A stretch of DNA of 64,000 nucleotides, from NCBI RefSeq assembly GCF_000226115.1, contig NC_016457.1, positions 9,114,001 to 9,178,000 of the forward strand. The letters run 5' to 3'. Made by a program: the position numbers and the translations under genes. Each line of letters starts with the position of its first letter. Position 1 is the stretch's first letter. Of this stretch, positions 11,465 through 23,620 are shown piece after piece. Source of the DNA: Thermothielavioides terrestris NRRL 8126 (taxonomy: Eukaryota; Ascomycota; Sordariomycetes; Sordariales; Chaetomiaceae). Under the pieces are notes generated by a model. It did no database searches and had not been told where the DNA came from. It worked only from the letters and a program-made list of their open reading frames with translations.

Positions 11465-12064
11465 TGGTTCCTGAGCGGGAGTGGGCATGACACGAGGTGA
11501 TGATTGCATGTCTTCGGGAGCATCTGCCCCCCGACGGCCTTTCTCATTTTGCACCCCATCCCCTGCTAACTTTTACCCTTTTTCCTTTCCTCATTTTCTT
11601 TTCTTACCTCATAATCCGGCACAACGTTCGTGCTGGAAGCCGGAATCACTATGCTTTGATGGTATCGGAACCGCCATGTCATGGGATAGGGCAGCGAGAG
11701 GTGGGATTTGACGGCGTTGGAAGGCGCAGACCGGATTGATCATACAGCGACCTAGCAATAGGAAAAGTAGGTTAGAGGCATGGGGTAGCATGAAATGAGA
11801 CGATGAGATGACTGGTTACTTTGTTGGAGGCTGGCGTGGCAGCATGGAGCACGTTAGTGAGATCGGCTCCTCCAGGATTTGGTCCGCTGAGTAACGCCGT
11901 GTATGAGTTAAACTGTTCGACGTCAGCCCGACTAATCGACCAGTTGTCCGCATCCACTTCAACCTGTCAGCAACACTCACTCGTCTGAAGTCAGAAACGT
12001 CCACCCATCACTTACACGTCCCCTCACACGACACTCTCTCACCAAGTCACCCAGACCGACGGAA
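11465..12064. other. Intergenic spacer before nitronate monooxygenase
   Basis: Contains the 3' end of the SPX gene and the promoter of the next gene in the same direction. A pyrimidine-rich stretch follows the SPX stop (about 11540-11620). Nothing else recognised. Confidence 0.5.
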
Positions 12065-13598
12065 ATGGCCCTCAATCGCACCAGCAAACTCACCACCTGG
12101 TTCCCCCAGGCCCAGCATCCCATCATCATCAGCGCCCCGATGCTGGGCACCTCCAACGCCACCCTCGCAGCCGAGGTCTCCAAGGCAGGCGGGATTGGTA
12201 AGAACACCCATCCCTTCTCGCCCTCTACCCCCCGCCCCCCCTTTCTTTCCGTCTCGCAGCATCGCTAAAACTGCCGGAAACAACCCGGAGCAAAAGGTAT
12301 AATCCCAGCGGGCTTCAACTTCGCCCCCTCCTCCCCGCACCTCTCCGCCCTGGACGAGCAACTCACCACTGCCCGCACCGTCCTCGACCCCATCCTACCA
12401 CCACCACCACCCCCTTCCGATGCCCCCGGCCCAACCCCCCAACCACCACCGCTGCCCCGCCTCCCCGTCGGCGTGGGCTTCATCCTCTGCGACCCGGCCC
12501 GCTCCTTCGCGCGCCACTTCCTCGCCACCGCCCTGCCCCTGCTGCGGCGCCACCGGCCCGCCGCTGTGTGGCTGTTCGCGCCGCTGCCGGAGGACGAGGA
12601 CGAGGACGCAGCCGGCGACGGCGAGGACGACGGCAGCGACGGCGGTGACGGGGATGACGGGACGGTGGTGCTGGCCCGCGTGGTGGCGGCGCTGAAGCGC
12701 GAGGGGTTCCTGGTCATGGTGCAAGTCGGCACGGTGGCGAGCGCGGCGCGGGCGGTGGCGCACGGGGCGGACGTGCTGGTCGTGCAGGGCGTGGATGCCG
12801 GCGGGCACCAGTTTGCTGCCGGGGCCGGGGTGGTGAGCTTGGTGCCTGAGGTGGCGGACTGGTTGAGGCGGGAGGGGAAGGAGGGGGAGGTGGTGGTTGT
12901 GGCGGCCGGGGGGATTGTGGATGGGCGTGGGGTGGCGGCTGCGTTGGCGTTGGGTGAGTTTTCAACGCAGCGGGTGGGAGACAGGCCCGGGGTGGGTTTG
13001 TGAGCTGACGAGTTGCGATTAGGGGCTGAGGCGGTGGTGATGGGGACCAGGGTAGGTGTGAGGTTTGTTGACAAATGATGGTGACAGTGCCTCTGACTTT
13101 GGGGGGATAACTAGTTCATCGCGGCGGAAGAGGCCTGGACGCCCGAGTTTCGGAAGAAGCTCATCCTTGAAGCGACAGACGGCGGACCGTCAACTGTCAA
13201 GTTAGCGATTCCCGGACTGAGTCAACGTGACCACGGCTGCTAATGAGCATAGAACGTCCGTCCTCGACGACATCCAGAGCACAGCTATCTGGCCGGGCAT
13301 CTACGATGGTCGTGGCCTCATCGGCAAGTCCTGGCAGGACCACCTCGCAGGAATGTCTGTGGAAGAGAACATCCGGCTGTTCAAGGAGGCGGACAAGGCT
13401 GGGGACACGTCGCGGAAGATCACCTGGGCGTAAGAACTCCATCTAAACGAATGGCCTTCCCTGAAGATCTGCTCGCTCACACTTCGCAGGGGCACCGGCG
13501 TGGGCTTGGTCAGAGACGTGCGGCCGGCCGGGGACATCGTCAGGGAGGCAAGACAGGACGCCATTGACAGGATCCGGAGACTGCAATCTGTGGTGTAG
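12065..13598 (+). CDS. Nitronate monooxygenase (2-nitropropane dioxygenase family)
   Basis: Six exons (12065-12197, 12297-12953, 13023-13051, 13115-13200, 13253-13429, 13490-13598) give about 396 residues folding as an FMN-dependent TIM barrel. Visible motifs are the N-terminal PIIISAPM, the turn KAGGIGIIPAGFNF, the catalytic-His segment QGVDAGGHQ, and the phosphate-binding AAGGIVDGRG followed by GAEAVVMGTR. The family oxidises toxic alkyl nitronates such as propionate-3-nitronate. Exon 2 holds a 24-codon acidic insertion (12590-12661) between two barrel strands. One exon is only 29 nt. All splice phases agree. The stop lies 105 bp from that of the amidohydrolase on the other strand. Substrate is unknown. 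Confidence 0.92.
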
Positions 13599-13703
13599 GC
13601 CAAATAGAAAAAGTCCCGATTGTGCTCGTATAGTTTGGGACATCACAAGTAGATCCGTTGGCTGTCCAAGCCCACCCCTGAATTCAACACGCTGTCTATA
13701 TCC

Positions 13704-15871
13704 CTACAGATCTTCTCTAACACCCTCATGTTCGTCCTGCTCAGCATCCCTGTGATACACTCTCCTCCCGCCAACCCACGTCTCCCTGACCGTTAGCTTT
13801 CTCAACCCCTCTTCGCCGATGTCTGCAATATCCTCATCCAGCACGACCCAATCGGCAAACGCTCCCTCCTGGATAACCCCGGCCTTCCCCTCCAGAAAGG
13901 CGCCCCTCGCAGCACCGCGCGTAAAGCCATCCAACGCCTGCTCCAGCGTCAACGCCTCTTCAACATGCCAGCCATGTTCGAACCCCGGCGGCCCTGCCCC
14001 AGTGTGCGGGTTCTTCCTCGTCACGGCGGCGTAGATGCCCTCGAACGGGTTCGGCGGCTCGACGGGGAAGTCGCTGCCTAGCACGGGGCCGATGTCCAGC
14101 AGCGAGCGCATGCGGTAGGCCTCGGTGCGCGTCCGCTCCTCGCCGAGGCGGAGGGCGGCGTAGGCCATGTCCGAGGTGGCGTGGGTCGGTTGGATGGAGG
14201 GGATGATGCCGATGGCGTGCATGCGGGCCTGGTCGGCCGGGTGGATGATCTGCGAGTGCTCGATGCGGAAGCGGTGGCGGGACTGGCAGGCCGACAGGTC
14301 GTCGTCCTGCCCCGGGCACAGGTCCTTCAGGGCGGCTTCCAAGGCGTCGACGGCCAAGCGGTTGGCCAGGTCGCCTATCGCGTGGATGTTGACTTGGAAC
14401 CCGGCGGCCGACCACGAGCGAGCAAGCGAGGTGAGGGTGGATGCGTTGACCAGCAAGGAGCCCGAGGTCTCCGGCCGGTCCGAGTAGGGCTCGATCATGG
14501 CACTGCCCCAGCTTCCAAGGGCCCCATCTGTTCAGGGTTAGCGAGAGCATACCGCTAAACGCAAGAGTCCGCGGGCGTACAGTACCAGCAAACAATTTGA
14601 CGCTCTGGACCGAGAGCATGCCATCAGGATGGTCCACCTTGACGGCCTCTTCCGGACAGAACGTGTTTCGCTCCGGACACTCCACCATGGCGTACACCCT
14701 GAGCGTCCAGTCGTCGGAGCGGCTCATCTCGTCGTACAGCGCAAGGTCCTGCGGCAGGACGCCGGCATCATGCACGCCTACGAGCCCGACCTTGTGCAGC
14801 TCCCGCATGGCCGACGCAACGAATGTCTTCTTCCTCTCAGCGCTAGGCCTCGGCCACAGCGCGGTGACCAGGTCCATCGCGTTGTCGCAGAACACGCCCA
14901 TCCCGGGCGTCCGCACGATCTCTCCGCCGGGGACCTCCTCCGGCAGGTCGGCCGGCAGCAGGTCTAGTACGGCCTTGGAGACCCACGTGCAGTGCACATC
15001 GACGCGGTCCAGCATGAAGTACTTGCCCCTCAACAGCTCATCCTCCTCCAGCATATCCTACCATGCTCACCCGCTCAGTCAGCAAAATGCTCCCATTCCA
15101 ACAAAAAATCCACCCAAAATATTCCCCTTTAACACTCCAAGCTAGCCAGAAAGCAGGGGCCAAGCTAAGAGAATAGAAGAAGAAGAAAAAGGAAAGGGAG
15201 ATACCTGCAGCAGTCGGCATCCCCCCAAGCAGCATCTGATCCCAGCCGATACCCCTCACCCACTCGTGCCTGCCGCCCACGCCGGGGCGGTCGCGGCGCT
15301 GGCGCGCCAGGTAGCCGCGCAGGCGGCGGCGCACCTCGGCCGGCGAGCGGGCGCCGAACAGGTCGGCCGAGTGCAGGAACTCGCCGTACTGCAGCAGGTG
15401 GCCGTGGCCGTCCCACAGGCCGGGGATGGCGTAGCCGGTGCTGCGGTGGCGGCGGTGGCGGTGGCCATCTTCGGCTTCGCCGTCGCCATCGCTGTCGCCG
15501 TTGGCGTCATCAGAGGAGGAAGAGGAGGAGGAGGAGGAGCGGAAGACGCGGGTGAACGTGCCGGACGCCGGCGAGACCGAGAAGCAGTCGACGCCTGGGG
15601 CCGGGTTGATGGCGGACGTGCGAACGGCTTGGTAGCAGTATGTCTGGACAGGGCCGTGGCTGTCGTTGCTGATGCTATCGCTGATGCTGCTGCCGCCCCT
15701 GCTCAGGCCCGAAAAGGGCTCGCTGAACACGCCGCGCGGGAGCAAGTGGGGCTGCAGACTGAGAACGGCGGCGAGACCGCCTGCGAGGAGGGACAGGCGG
15801 AAAGCCCATCGAATGCCTGGGGAGGGCGAGTGTGAAGACGGGGAGGGGGAAGATGACGAGGAGGAGGTCAT
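13704..15871 (-). CDS. Membrane-anchored amidohydrolase (YtcJ-like, amidohydrolase family 3)
   Basis: Three exons on the minus strand (15871-15209, 15057-14586, 14527-13704) encode about 652 residues. An N-terminal hydrophobic segment (about residues 24-40) looks like a signal anchor, followed by a low-complexity Ser/Asp linker. Metal-site motifs are present: GLWDGHGHLLQYGE, NIHAIGD, RIEHSQ and GSDFP. Enzymes of this type hydrolyse C-N bonds of exocyclic amides; the substrate here is unknown. Intron 2 is an ordinary GT-AG intron that restores KLFADGALGSWG. Intron 1 cannot be joined in frame by GT-AG; a GC donor at 15208-15207 with the AG at 15059-15058 gives a continuous protein. The ATG at 15871 is the first Met of the frame. 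A decayed fragment of a related gene lies near 42.2-42.7 kb. Confidence 0.88.
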
Positions 15872-16631
15872 CCTTGCTCCCACCGGAGTCGATAACACTC
15901 AAGGTGGTGCGGATCTGGCTTAGAGAGTAGTAAACAGATTCTGAGAAATATTCTAGGTGATTGTGTGAAGTAGTATTTCTTTTTTTTTTTTTCTCTCTTT
16001 CCTCTTTTGTTTTCCTGAAGTTTCAAGTCGGGAGGCGGTGGGTAGCATGGGACGGGAAGCGGCGGTCACGGAGACCCCACACCGGTCCCGAAGCCGGAGA
16101 GCGCCCGGTTATCAGGCCGTTGGTTCTTATCTCAGGAATCCCAGCCAGCCGGGCAACAAACGTGCTGTCAAGTGCTGAAGTTATACTTGTATTTGTTGCA
16201 CACACATCGATTCAACAGCATGGCCGCCAACTCAACCCCCTCAACCCGCTCGAACGGGACCTTCCAATCAGAGGAATGGTTCAGGCCAACATCAACCGGT
16301 TGCAACGGTACTCCCACAAGTCGATTGATACATTGCAGGCATCATCGCATGGAGCACAACAGACGGGGGACTAAGCGCAGTGCTAAACAAACTTACATCC
16401 GCCCATCTATATACACAATGTGTGCCGAGGAAAAAAAAAAAAAGAAAACGGTAGGACCCGGCTCGTACGTAGGGAGAGAAGAAGGACAGGACGACAGGAG
16501 GTAAAGGAAGTTAATAATAATACCTCGATAGCAAGACCGCCGGCGGATACACAACACCATTGAGGAATGCAAAAGGGGGAGAAAGGCACCAAAACCGCAC
16601 CAGCTCGCACAAACCTGCTCCGCGTTTCTTA
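15872..16631. other. Intergenic spacer with A/T homopolymer runs
   Basis: Lies upstream of the amidohydrolase and downstream of RSP5, both on the minus strand. A T run near 15980 and an A run near 16430 are the main features. No coding signal. Confidence 0.5.
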
Positions 16632-19551
16632 TTACTCCTGCCCGAAGCCCATCGTCTCCTCCACAGCAATCGTCAGCTTCTGCTGGAGCATCTCCAGCGT
16701 CTTGTACGGCGGGAGATCCAAGCGGTTGAAACTGTGCAAGTATAATGTTAGTCTCTCTCTTTCCCCCCCTTTTTCACAGGGTATGCGTCGTTGGAAGCGG
16801 TCGAAACCCACCAAGTATGTGCCTTGGGCAGGTTCGTAATCTCGCCCGCCTTCTCGATCGTGAACCGTCTCGGCCCGTCGCTGCCCTGCAGGTCCTTGAA
16901 CCCGTTGACCGGGATGCGCGAGGTGCCCGTGGTGAACTGCAGCAGCCGCGACTTCTGCTCGCCGTCCCACGACCGCACCGTCTGCCAGAAGAACTGGATG
17001 ACCTCGTCCGACTCGGTGTAGCCGCGGTAGTCCGTGTGCTTCTTCCAGTCGTCGACATCGATCTCGGCGATGCCCCCGATCAGCAGCTCCAGCTCGCGCT
17101 CGTCAAACACGTTGATGAGGTCCTGCGGGATCAACTCCTCGAAGCCGGACTTGAAAGCCGCGAACTGCTCGGCGACGCGCTTCTCGATGCGCCACTTGAC
17201 CATCAGATCCACGTACTCCTTCTTGTTCTCGTTGGTCACCTCGATGTTGCGCCCGTTGGGTATGAGGTCCTCGACCGTGACGACGCCGAACCGCTCGTCC
17301 TCGGTCGAGAAGGTCTGCTCCAGGATGCCGCCCGAGATGTCGTTTTCCAGCATCCACTTCAGCGACCGGTGGAAGTCGGCGTCCACGCCCTCCATGTCGG
17401 CCAGCACCACCGGCTTGCCGAGCATCATCTTGTAGAGCGCCCCGATGAAGAAGGCGTCGAGGAAGCGCCGGTGGAAGATGGCCAGACCGACCACCCGCCC
17501 AATGAACTTGAAGTAGTTAAGGTGCTCCGGGTTGATGCCCGAGTGCGGGTTGATCTGCAGCGTGTAGTTGTCGTGCGCCGAGTACTCGAACAGGCAGTAG
17601 AAGGGGTTGAACATCTCGTGAGACAGCAGGAAGAAGAACTCGCGCGACAGGCCGCCGTAGTCCAGCCCGTCCTCCCCGTCGAACTTGATCATCAGCCGCT
17701 TCTTGAGGTCGGTGGCCGACAGCCGCGAGATCTCGGCGAACGAGTCCTCGAAGATGTGCGATCTGCGGACCTTGATGTGGCATTGGCCCGAGAGGATGCG
17801 CATGGCCGGCTGCGACCGGAAGTAGATGAGCTTGCGCCGGAAGTCGCGCTTGTACTGCGGCACGTTCTGGTCGAGCGACGACGGGAGCCGCGGGTCGTCC
17901 CAGGTCGTCGTCTTGGTGTTGTGGTCCACAAAGTAGACCCGCGCCGTGTTGGTCAGCCGCATCTCCCAACCGCTCGGCAGGGGACCGAGCTGCGAGACGG
18001 GCTGCTGCTGGATGGTGCCGTTGGAGCTGCTCTGCGGGCCGTACATTCGGATGAACTGCTGGCGACGCGGATCCACCCATGTCGTCGTCCGCGTGTTGTG
18101 GTCGACGAAGTACGGCCTGCCTTCCGGCGTGAACCTCTGTTCCCAGCCGGGAGGAAGCTCGCCCGTCCCGGGCGCCGTCGTGCCCGTGTGCAGCATGGTC
18201 GAGGCGCTGGCGGCCTGTGTGGCGGCCTGCTGCGCCAGCAACGTCGGTGAGTTCGCCCCCGTGCGGTCTTCGGGCAGTGTTCTGTTCTGGTGCCGCTGGC
18301 GTTCGGCCTGCGTGGTCGCCTCGGCGTTGCGGGTCTCGGCCGCTCCCGTGCCCGTCGGTCTGTTCCAGCTCGTAGTCCTCGTGTTGTGGTCGACATAGTA
18401 TGTCCTCCCGAGATTGTCTTCGCGGCGCTCCCACCCCGCTGGCAACCTGCCCAGCGCATCTTCGAAGGGACTCAGCGTGCTGCTCGGATGGTGCGGATGT
18501 CCCGACCCGTTCACCGTCGGCGAAGTGGCCGACTGTGTGGAAACCAAGCTCGCCGGGCGATGAGGCAAATTCATCGTCTGGCCGACCGCAGGCGTGCCGT
18601 TGGGGCCGGACATGGCGGACGAGGGCCTTTCAGACGCACGGTCACCGTTCGAGAGAGCAGAAGGCTGGGGGCTGAGCAGGGAGGGCCGGCTGTTGCCAGA
18701 TGGTAGTGTCGATGATGGCGGCATGCGAGTCGGAACTGTCAGGTTGGTTGACAGGTTAATGATGAGCTTTCCGTGTACGACAAGGTTATCCGTGGATTTT
18801 TTGAGGTCTCGCGTGAGCATCTGATCTACAAAGGGGTTAGCACAACGATGGCTGAGACGACCAAAGAGTCACCGTTCCGGCGGGGTCCCGTACCATCAGC
18901 TTCAGGAGTCAACTCGATGACATCGCCTATGCGGATATTGATGACTCCGAGAAACCCCTGGTCCTTCTTCTTGAACTTCTTCTGGTCAAAGACCTGTACG
19001 GCGAGGATGCTGTCCTCATTCACCTTACTGTCTTGGCGGTCAGCTGCACCATCCGGCCAGCCCACGGCTAGCAGCCAGGGGAATCACTGACAAGTCGAAG
19101 CTCTCGTTCCAGTAGGGATTGAGTGTCCTCTTGGAAACCGTCGTCGTCTTGGTCTGCTCGCCGTTTATGGTGGCAACCGCAAAGGGGTCGGGAAACCCTG
19201 GAGAGCGCGATTAGCGTGGCGACGAGACGGGATGGGGGAGGGGAACCGCCGCTGGCCATGTAGCCGAGGGAAGAGGCTATAACATACTGAAGACATCTCG
19301 CTTGTACAAGCCATCTGCAGCGATGACTAAATGAACAGGTCAGCGAGGAAGCCCACGGACAAAGGTGCGATGGCAGGAAAGAGGGGCCGGTACTTGTGAC
19401 GCGCAGGTTTGGCTGGCTGTTTGTTGCACCATGTCAGCGAGTATTCTTTTCCATCCCTCAAGAGACATGCACGCGAGCAGCCCAAAGGCGGCAAAAGTTC
19501 GGAAACGTACGCTGGAAGCCCTGCATCCATCCGGCTGCTGCTCATGCTCAT
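16632..19551 (-). CDS. RSP5: NEDD4-family HECT E3 ubiquitin ligase Rsp5/HulA
   Basis: Seven exons on the minus strand (19551-19511, 19416-19394, 19326-19288, 19197-19092, 19027-18894, 18825-16812, 16731-16632) give about 818 residues. A C2 domain (about 15-130) carries [19 protein letters not shown] and [15 protein letters not shown]. Three WW domains follow (about 240-272, 337-368, 396-427), each with [13 protein letters not shown] cores. The HECT domain fills the last 340 residues; the catalytic Cys, about residue 786, lies in HTCFNR, and the protein ends with the family signature ETMGFGQE. Rsp5 ubiquitinates membrane permeases through arrestin adaptors and also nuclear targets. Three mini-exons of 41, 23 and 39 nt open the gene. 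The last intron splits the catalytic Cys codon (TG then T). All phases agree. Confidence 0.95.
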
Positions 19552-21514
19552 GGTTGCCGGCGGCACAAGTCAGACCTGGCACGTGGCGCCGTCGTTTCGT
19601 CGATCAGGCCTAGCGGCGGCTCGTCCGGTCGCCGGTGGCTTTCGAGATCGGAACAAGACGGGGTGTGGTTGGCGGCGCGGGCGCGGGCGCGGGCGCGACG
19701 ACGGATGATGGGGTTGGTCGACGCGGAGCGTAAACTCGGACGAGGACTCGGACGAGGGCTCGAACGAGGATGGGAGGGGGTCGTGACCTGACGGGAGGCA
19801 ACGTGCAATACCCGCGAGCCCGTAGCAAAGGGGCAGAGGCACAGAAGAACACGCCGTGGAACTGGTGAAAGATCACGACTCGACCGGAGACCTGGAAGCG
19901 AGCAAGAGCGAGCGGCGAGCGCTGCTGGCCGTCGAAGGGTGCAAGTTGTGAGGCTGTGCTGCAGTTGCGCACCCCGCTTTGGGAACCTCGCCCGTTAGTA
20001 AACGTTAACTAAACGTATTGCTGCGAATCGCCAGGGTTCGGGTTGCTTGGATCGATCAGGAAGCTGGCAGTGTGGTGACGCAGCGGCTTGCCAGCGCTGC
20101 ACAGCGCTTGATTTGTCTGATCACAGAGCGGTAAAATCCGCAAAATCGAGAGACTAGGCGAGGCAAGCGTTGACAGACGGAGATCGATCGCCAATAAACA
20201 GAGTAGGTGATTTACATTGGGACGTAGCAAGAGGCCTTGTGTCAAAACTGACTTCCTCAACCCAGTCTGTGCCACCGGCGGAGTGGGTTCCATTAGGGGC
20301 GCCAGGAATAACTTCGGAACTGGCGAGACCTTTCGGCCGGGGCGTTTCTTAGCGCTCGGTTTGCATTGCCCCCTGCACACAGTGGCCACCTCCAGCTTCC
20401 ACGTTGGGTAGCTGCAGTGGATGTTAGCACAGCGATGTGCTCGCAAACCTGATGAGAAGGATTCGAGCATGTCGCATGCCCGTCTGTCCCAATCGACGGT
20501 CAGGGTTATGTCGAGACATTAGGTGTGTTTTTCAGCAACCTTTTCCTACTCTAATGGCTGGTTGGCCCCGGTCCTCACTGCACATGTCCATGTACATCCC
20601 GACAGATGTATACTAATCCGTGCGGAGATACCTTCTCGAGCCCTCATGAACATGGAAGGCAATTGTGGCGTCACCGATCTCTCCGTTCGTGACCAACAAC
20701 CGGGAATCGTGACGGTCAGCATGGTTCATGTGGCGTCCGTCCCGCGGAACGGTGGAGTCTGGCTCCAGTTCCAAGCTCGGCGAGGGAAACCTGCTGTTCG
20801 ACCTACCTTCCAGGCCTGTACAGCATACAGTGCGACCACAATTCGGCTTTCACGAGGTGCCTGCCAATGCCCAACAGTCTCTTGATACAGAGGAGGCAGG
20901 TATTTTCACCGTCCATGGGAATGATGGAGCTTTCCAAGGACCTGTGTACAACACCCTGTCTTAATGCCAAGATAAGGTACAGTACCTTGTCTTACCCAAC
21001 CTACTGTCCCTGGTGGGCTGCCTCACTGGGACGTGGCCGGAGGCAGCTCAACGGAAAAGTAGAAGATCTCTAGAGGTCTTCAAGAGAAGAACGGTCACCG
21101 TTTCACATACAATCGAGTTTCCTGTCAGGTGAAAGCATACATAAGTCGTGTTGCCCGCTGCGATATTCAACCCTCAAGAGCCAGGCCTTGGTCGAGGTGC
21201 CCGGATATCAGGTTGCTGCCTGCGGCTCATTCGAAAGACACAGCAATAACATGGTACTTCGTATACCGTGCTTCCTCCCTTGTGCTTATGGGGACAAAAG
21301 TGCAGATATTCCCGATGGTAGGTTGAAAAGAGAAAAATGCGCTGAGTGACCTTCCGTTCTTTTGCCCAGTTCCGTGACGCCTCGCCGAAGTGAAAAGAAG
21401 TTTGTTCCCTCTGAGAAACAGCCGTCCCTGGCTCACATTGTACACCTCCCAGAGGCTGTCCTCATTGCTAAATAACCATCCGCATCCTGGCCAGCGCTGG
21501 ACCTACGCTGGGGT
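19552..21514. other. Intergenic spacer, RSP5 promoter side
   Basis: Upstream of RSP5 and downstream of PAB2. Only short open frames that resemble no family. The first 300 bp should hold the RSP5 promoter and leader. Confidence 0.5.
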
Positions 21515-22235
21515 TCAATAAGGGGCGTACCCGCGACCGCGACCCCGATAGCCGCCGCGGTAACCACCTCCTCGCACATAGCCGCCCCTGCCACCGTAGA
21601 AGCCGCGACCGCCGCCCCGGAACCCTCCTCGGCCGCGTCCCCGCGACATGCCCGGGATGTTCGTCCGCTTCGGCTCGACCTTGATGTTCCGTCCCTTGAA
21701 GACGCTGTCATTGAGCACGAGCGCTTGAGCCACCAGATTGGGCTCGCTGAACTCCACGTATGCATATCTACCCAGTTTTTATGTCAGCTTTCTGTCAACT
21801 TGCGGCCAAAGCAACACGCGCAAGACGTACCCCTTGGGGTGCCCGGTGAATTTATCGAGCAGGATGGTCACGCGGTTGATGGACCCGCAGCTTTGAAAAT
21901 GCGCCTGCAGCTCTTCTGGCGATGTGGAGTAGTCGACGTTGCCCACGAATATGCTCCGATTGTCGACATCCTCCTTGTCCTCGCTCAGGTCCTGACGGGA
22001 CTGGTCAAGCGAGGCCTGCATCTCCCTAAGCTTCGCTGCCTCTGCCTCCATCTCGGCAACGCGCCGCTTCATGGCCGAGATCTCTTCCTGATCGGCCAGT
22101 TAGCCTCCTCTTTTGCTCTTTCTGTGATGGCGCATGCAGAAGGGCCCGTCCCGGGTGTCGCACCTCCTCATTATCGGCATCGACGTGATCGCGGGTCTCA
22201 TCGTGCGGCTTATCCTCGTCCTTGGGCGAGCTCAT
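21515..22235 (-). CDS. PAB2: Nuclear poly(A)-binding protein Pab2 (PABPN1 family)
   Basis: Three exons on the minus strand (22235-22164, 22087-21831, 21767-21515) give about 193 residues. An acidic N-terminus is followed by a short coiled coil ([19 protein letters not shown]), one RRM with RNP2 IFVGNV and RNP1 KGYAYVEF, and an Arg/Gly-rich tail ([10 protein letters not shown] and similar). This order is diagnostic for the PABPN1/Pab2 family, which binds nascent poly(A) tails and, in fission yeast, feeds transcripts to the nuclear exosome. The RGG tail is a probable arginine-methylation target. The third junction rebuilds the Gly of RNP1 from GG plus A, which fixes the splice site. It is transcribed away from the unrecognised gene at 23621. 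Confidence 0.95.
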
Positions 22236-23620
22236 CTTGTGGTGATATTGGGTTCAAAGCCCGAACTCTGGAGAGTTAAGAGTCTTGTCGACGGTCAGTG
22301 AGGGCTGCAGAGTGGGGTTTGCGCAAGCTCGGCTCTGACACGAGTCGCGTCTGTCGCGGCTCAGAAGGCAAATGAAGAACATGTACTCACCAACCTGACC
22401 GATTATTCTCGAACGTGCGCGTCGCGTTTCCTTTCGACGCGCCTGTCAAGAATGCGTGTGTCTGATTAAGTGGAAGAAGCCTCGAAGTTGGGATTGCCGG
22501 TGGCCTTCGATGCCACAAGGGCGAGTAGTGTGATGTCCGAATAACGAACTGCGGCTGCCAGGATGCGGAGGGTGGAGCCTTGCAGCTGTTAATGAAAGAT
22601 ATTGTTATACGGAGTGACTATGGAATACTCCGTACAAAATACAGTGTATTGTATCAGTCACGTGCCACTCGCAATACTCTGACATAAGATGCGTTTATCC
22701 GGTGGCAACACGAACTGCTAAAGGCTTCCAAGGTTGTCTGCAGAGTACGACCAGTGAAGTGTTCGGAATAGACTTGCGTTGACCCGACATCAGGATCTCT
22801 TGCAAACCCCTAGGATGGACAACTCGATGTACTGCGGTGATGCTTTCTATATTCGGCATGATTGTCTACATTTGCGTCTTCCGGCCTATCATGTTGGCCG
22901 CGCGACTTCCTCGCTCTCTAGGGGTCTGCTACGTAAATCCCCAAGTACAAGCAGCTGGTGCTTGGAGGAGCAGTTGGAATTCGGTGATGACGACCTGTTG
23001 ACTACCTAGAGTACCTCTCTGCGCCGACTCACTTGAGTGTTGTCACGCTTCCGCTATTCTGAGCAGAGCCGGCTTCATCTAACGTTGCCGTTTGAACTGC
23101 CCGGGCTGAAAAGCACTCTCCCCCCATTTCATGCTCAAGCAAGGTCCTGATGGATTTGCGGTGCTCTCGTGCAGCTGTGGCTCAAACTATTTCCTTCAAA
23201 ACCTCACCTATTTTACACAGAACGAAAGCATGCAGCGTAAAACCTCGATGTACGCTTAACCCCTGGCGAGTCGTCGGTCACTGACTTACACTCCTACCTA
23301 GGTAGGTAGTTAGTGGCTACCGCATGTTCAATCCGAGGCAGGTCTAGGTCAAATGGTAGCCCCGAACTCAGCTGCGTGAGCATGCGTTTCCAGGCCCAGA
23401 GGGAAAGAGGGAAATCCTGCAGGCAGACACCAATCGGACGGAATCAAGCGCGTTGGCTTGCTAGTCCATGGGCAGCGCTGGACTGGATTACCCCGCCTTG
23501 CAGCTGTGTTTTCGTCGATCGTTTTCAATCGCTTCGACCGACCAGCATTCTGCTGCCTTCAATTCTTTCAGTCCGTCAAGCACAGCCCGGTTGCAGCCGT
23601 CTTGTTGTCGACATAGCAAG
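22236..23620. other. Divergent intergenic region of PAB2 and the AT-hook gene
   Basis: Promoter DNA for two genes transcribed away from each other. It holds an inverted repeat TACGGAGT...ACTCCGTA at 22608-22634 and a CTACCTAGGTAGGTAG word at 23294-23309, a kind of word that recurs in other gaps. The last 150 bp before 23621 are pyrimidine-rich and look like a leader. Confidence 0.5.
22608..22634. repeat. Short inverted repeat of the TACGGAGT type
   Basis: TACGGAGT at 22608-22615 is the reverse complement of ACTCCGTA at 22627-22634, separated by 11 bp. It may be a small hairpin element or a binding site. Confidence 0.7.

Noticed and set aside
12065..15871. Possible metabolic cluster of nitronate monooxygenase and amidohydrolase
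   Set aside because: Two neighbouring enzymes converge but nothing else (transporter, regulator, synthase) accompanies them, and neighbours are housekeeping genes.
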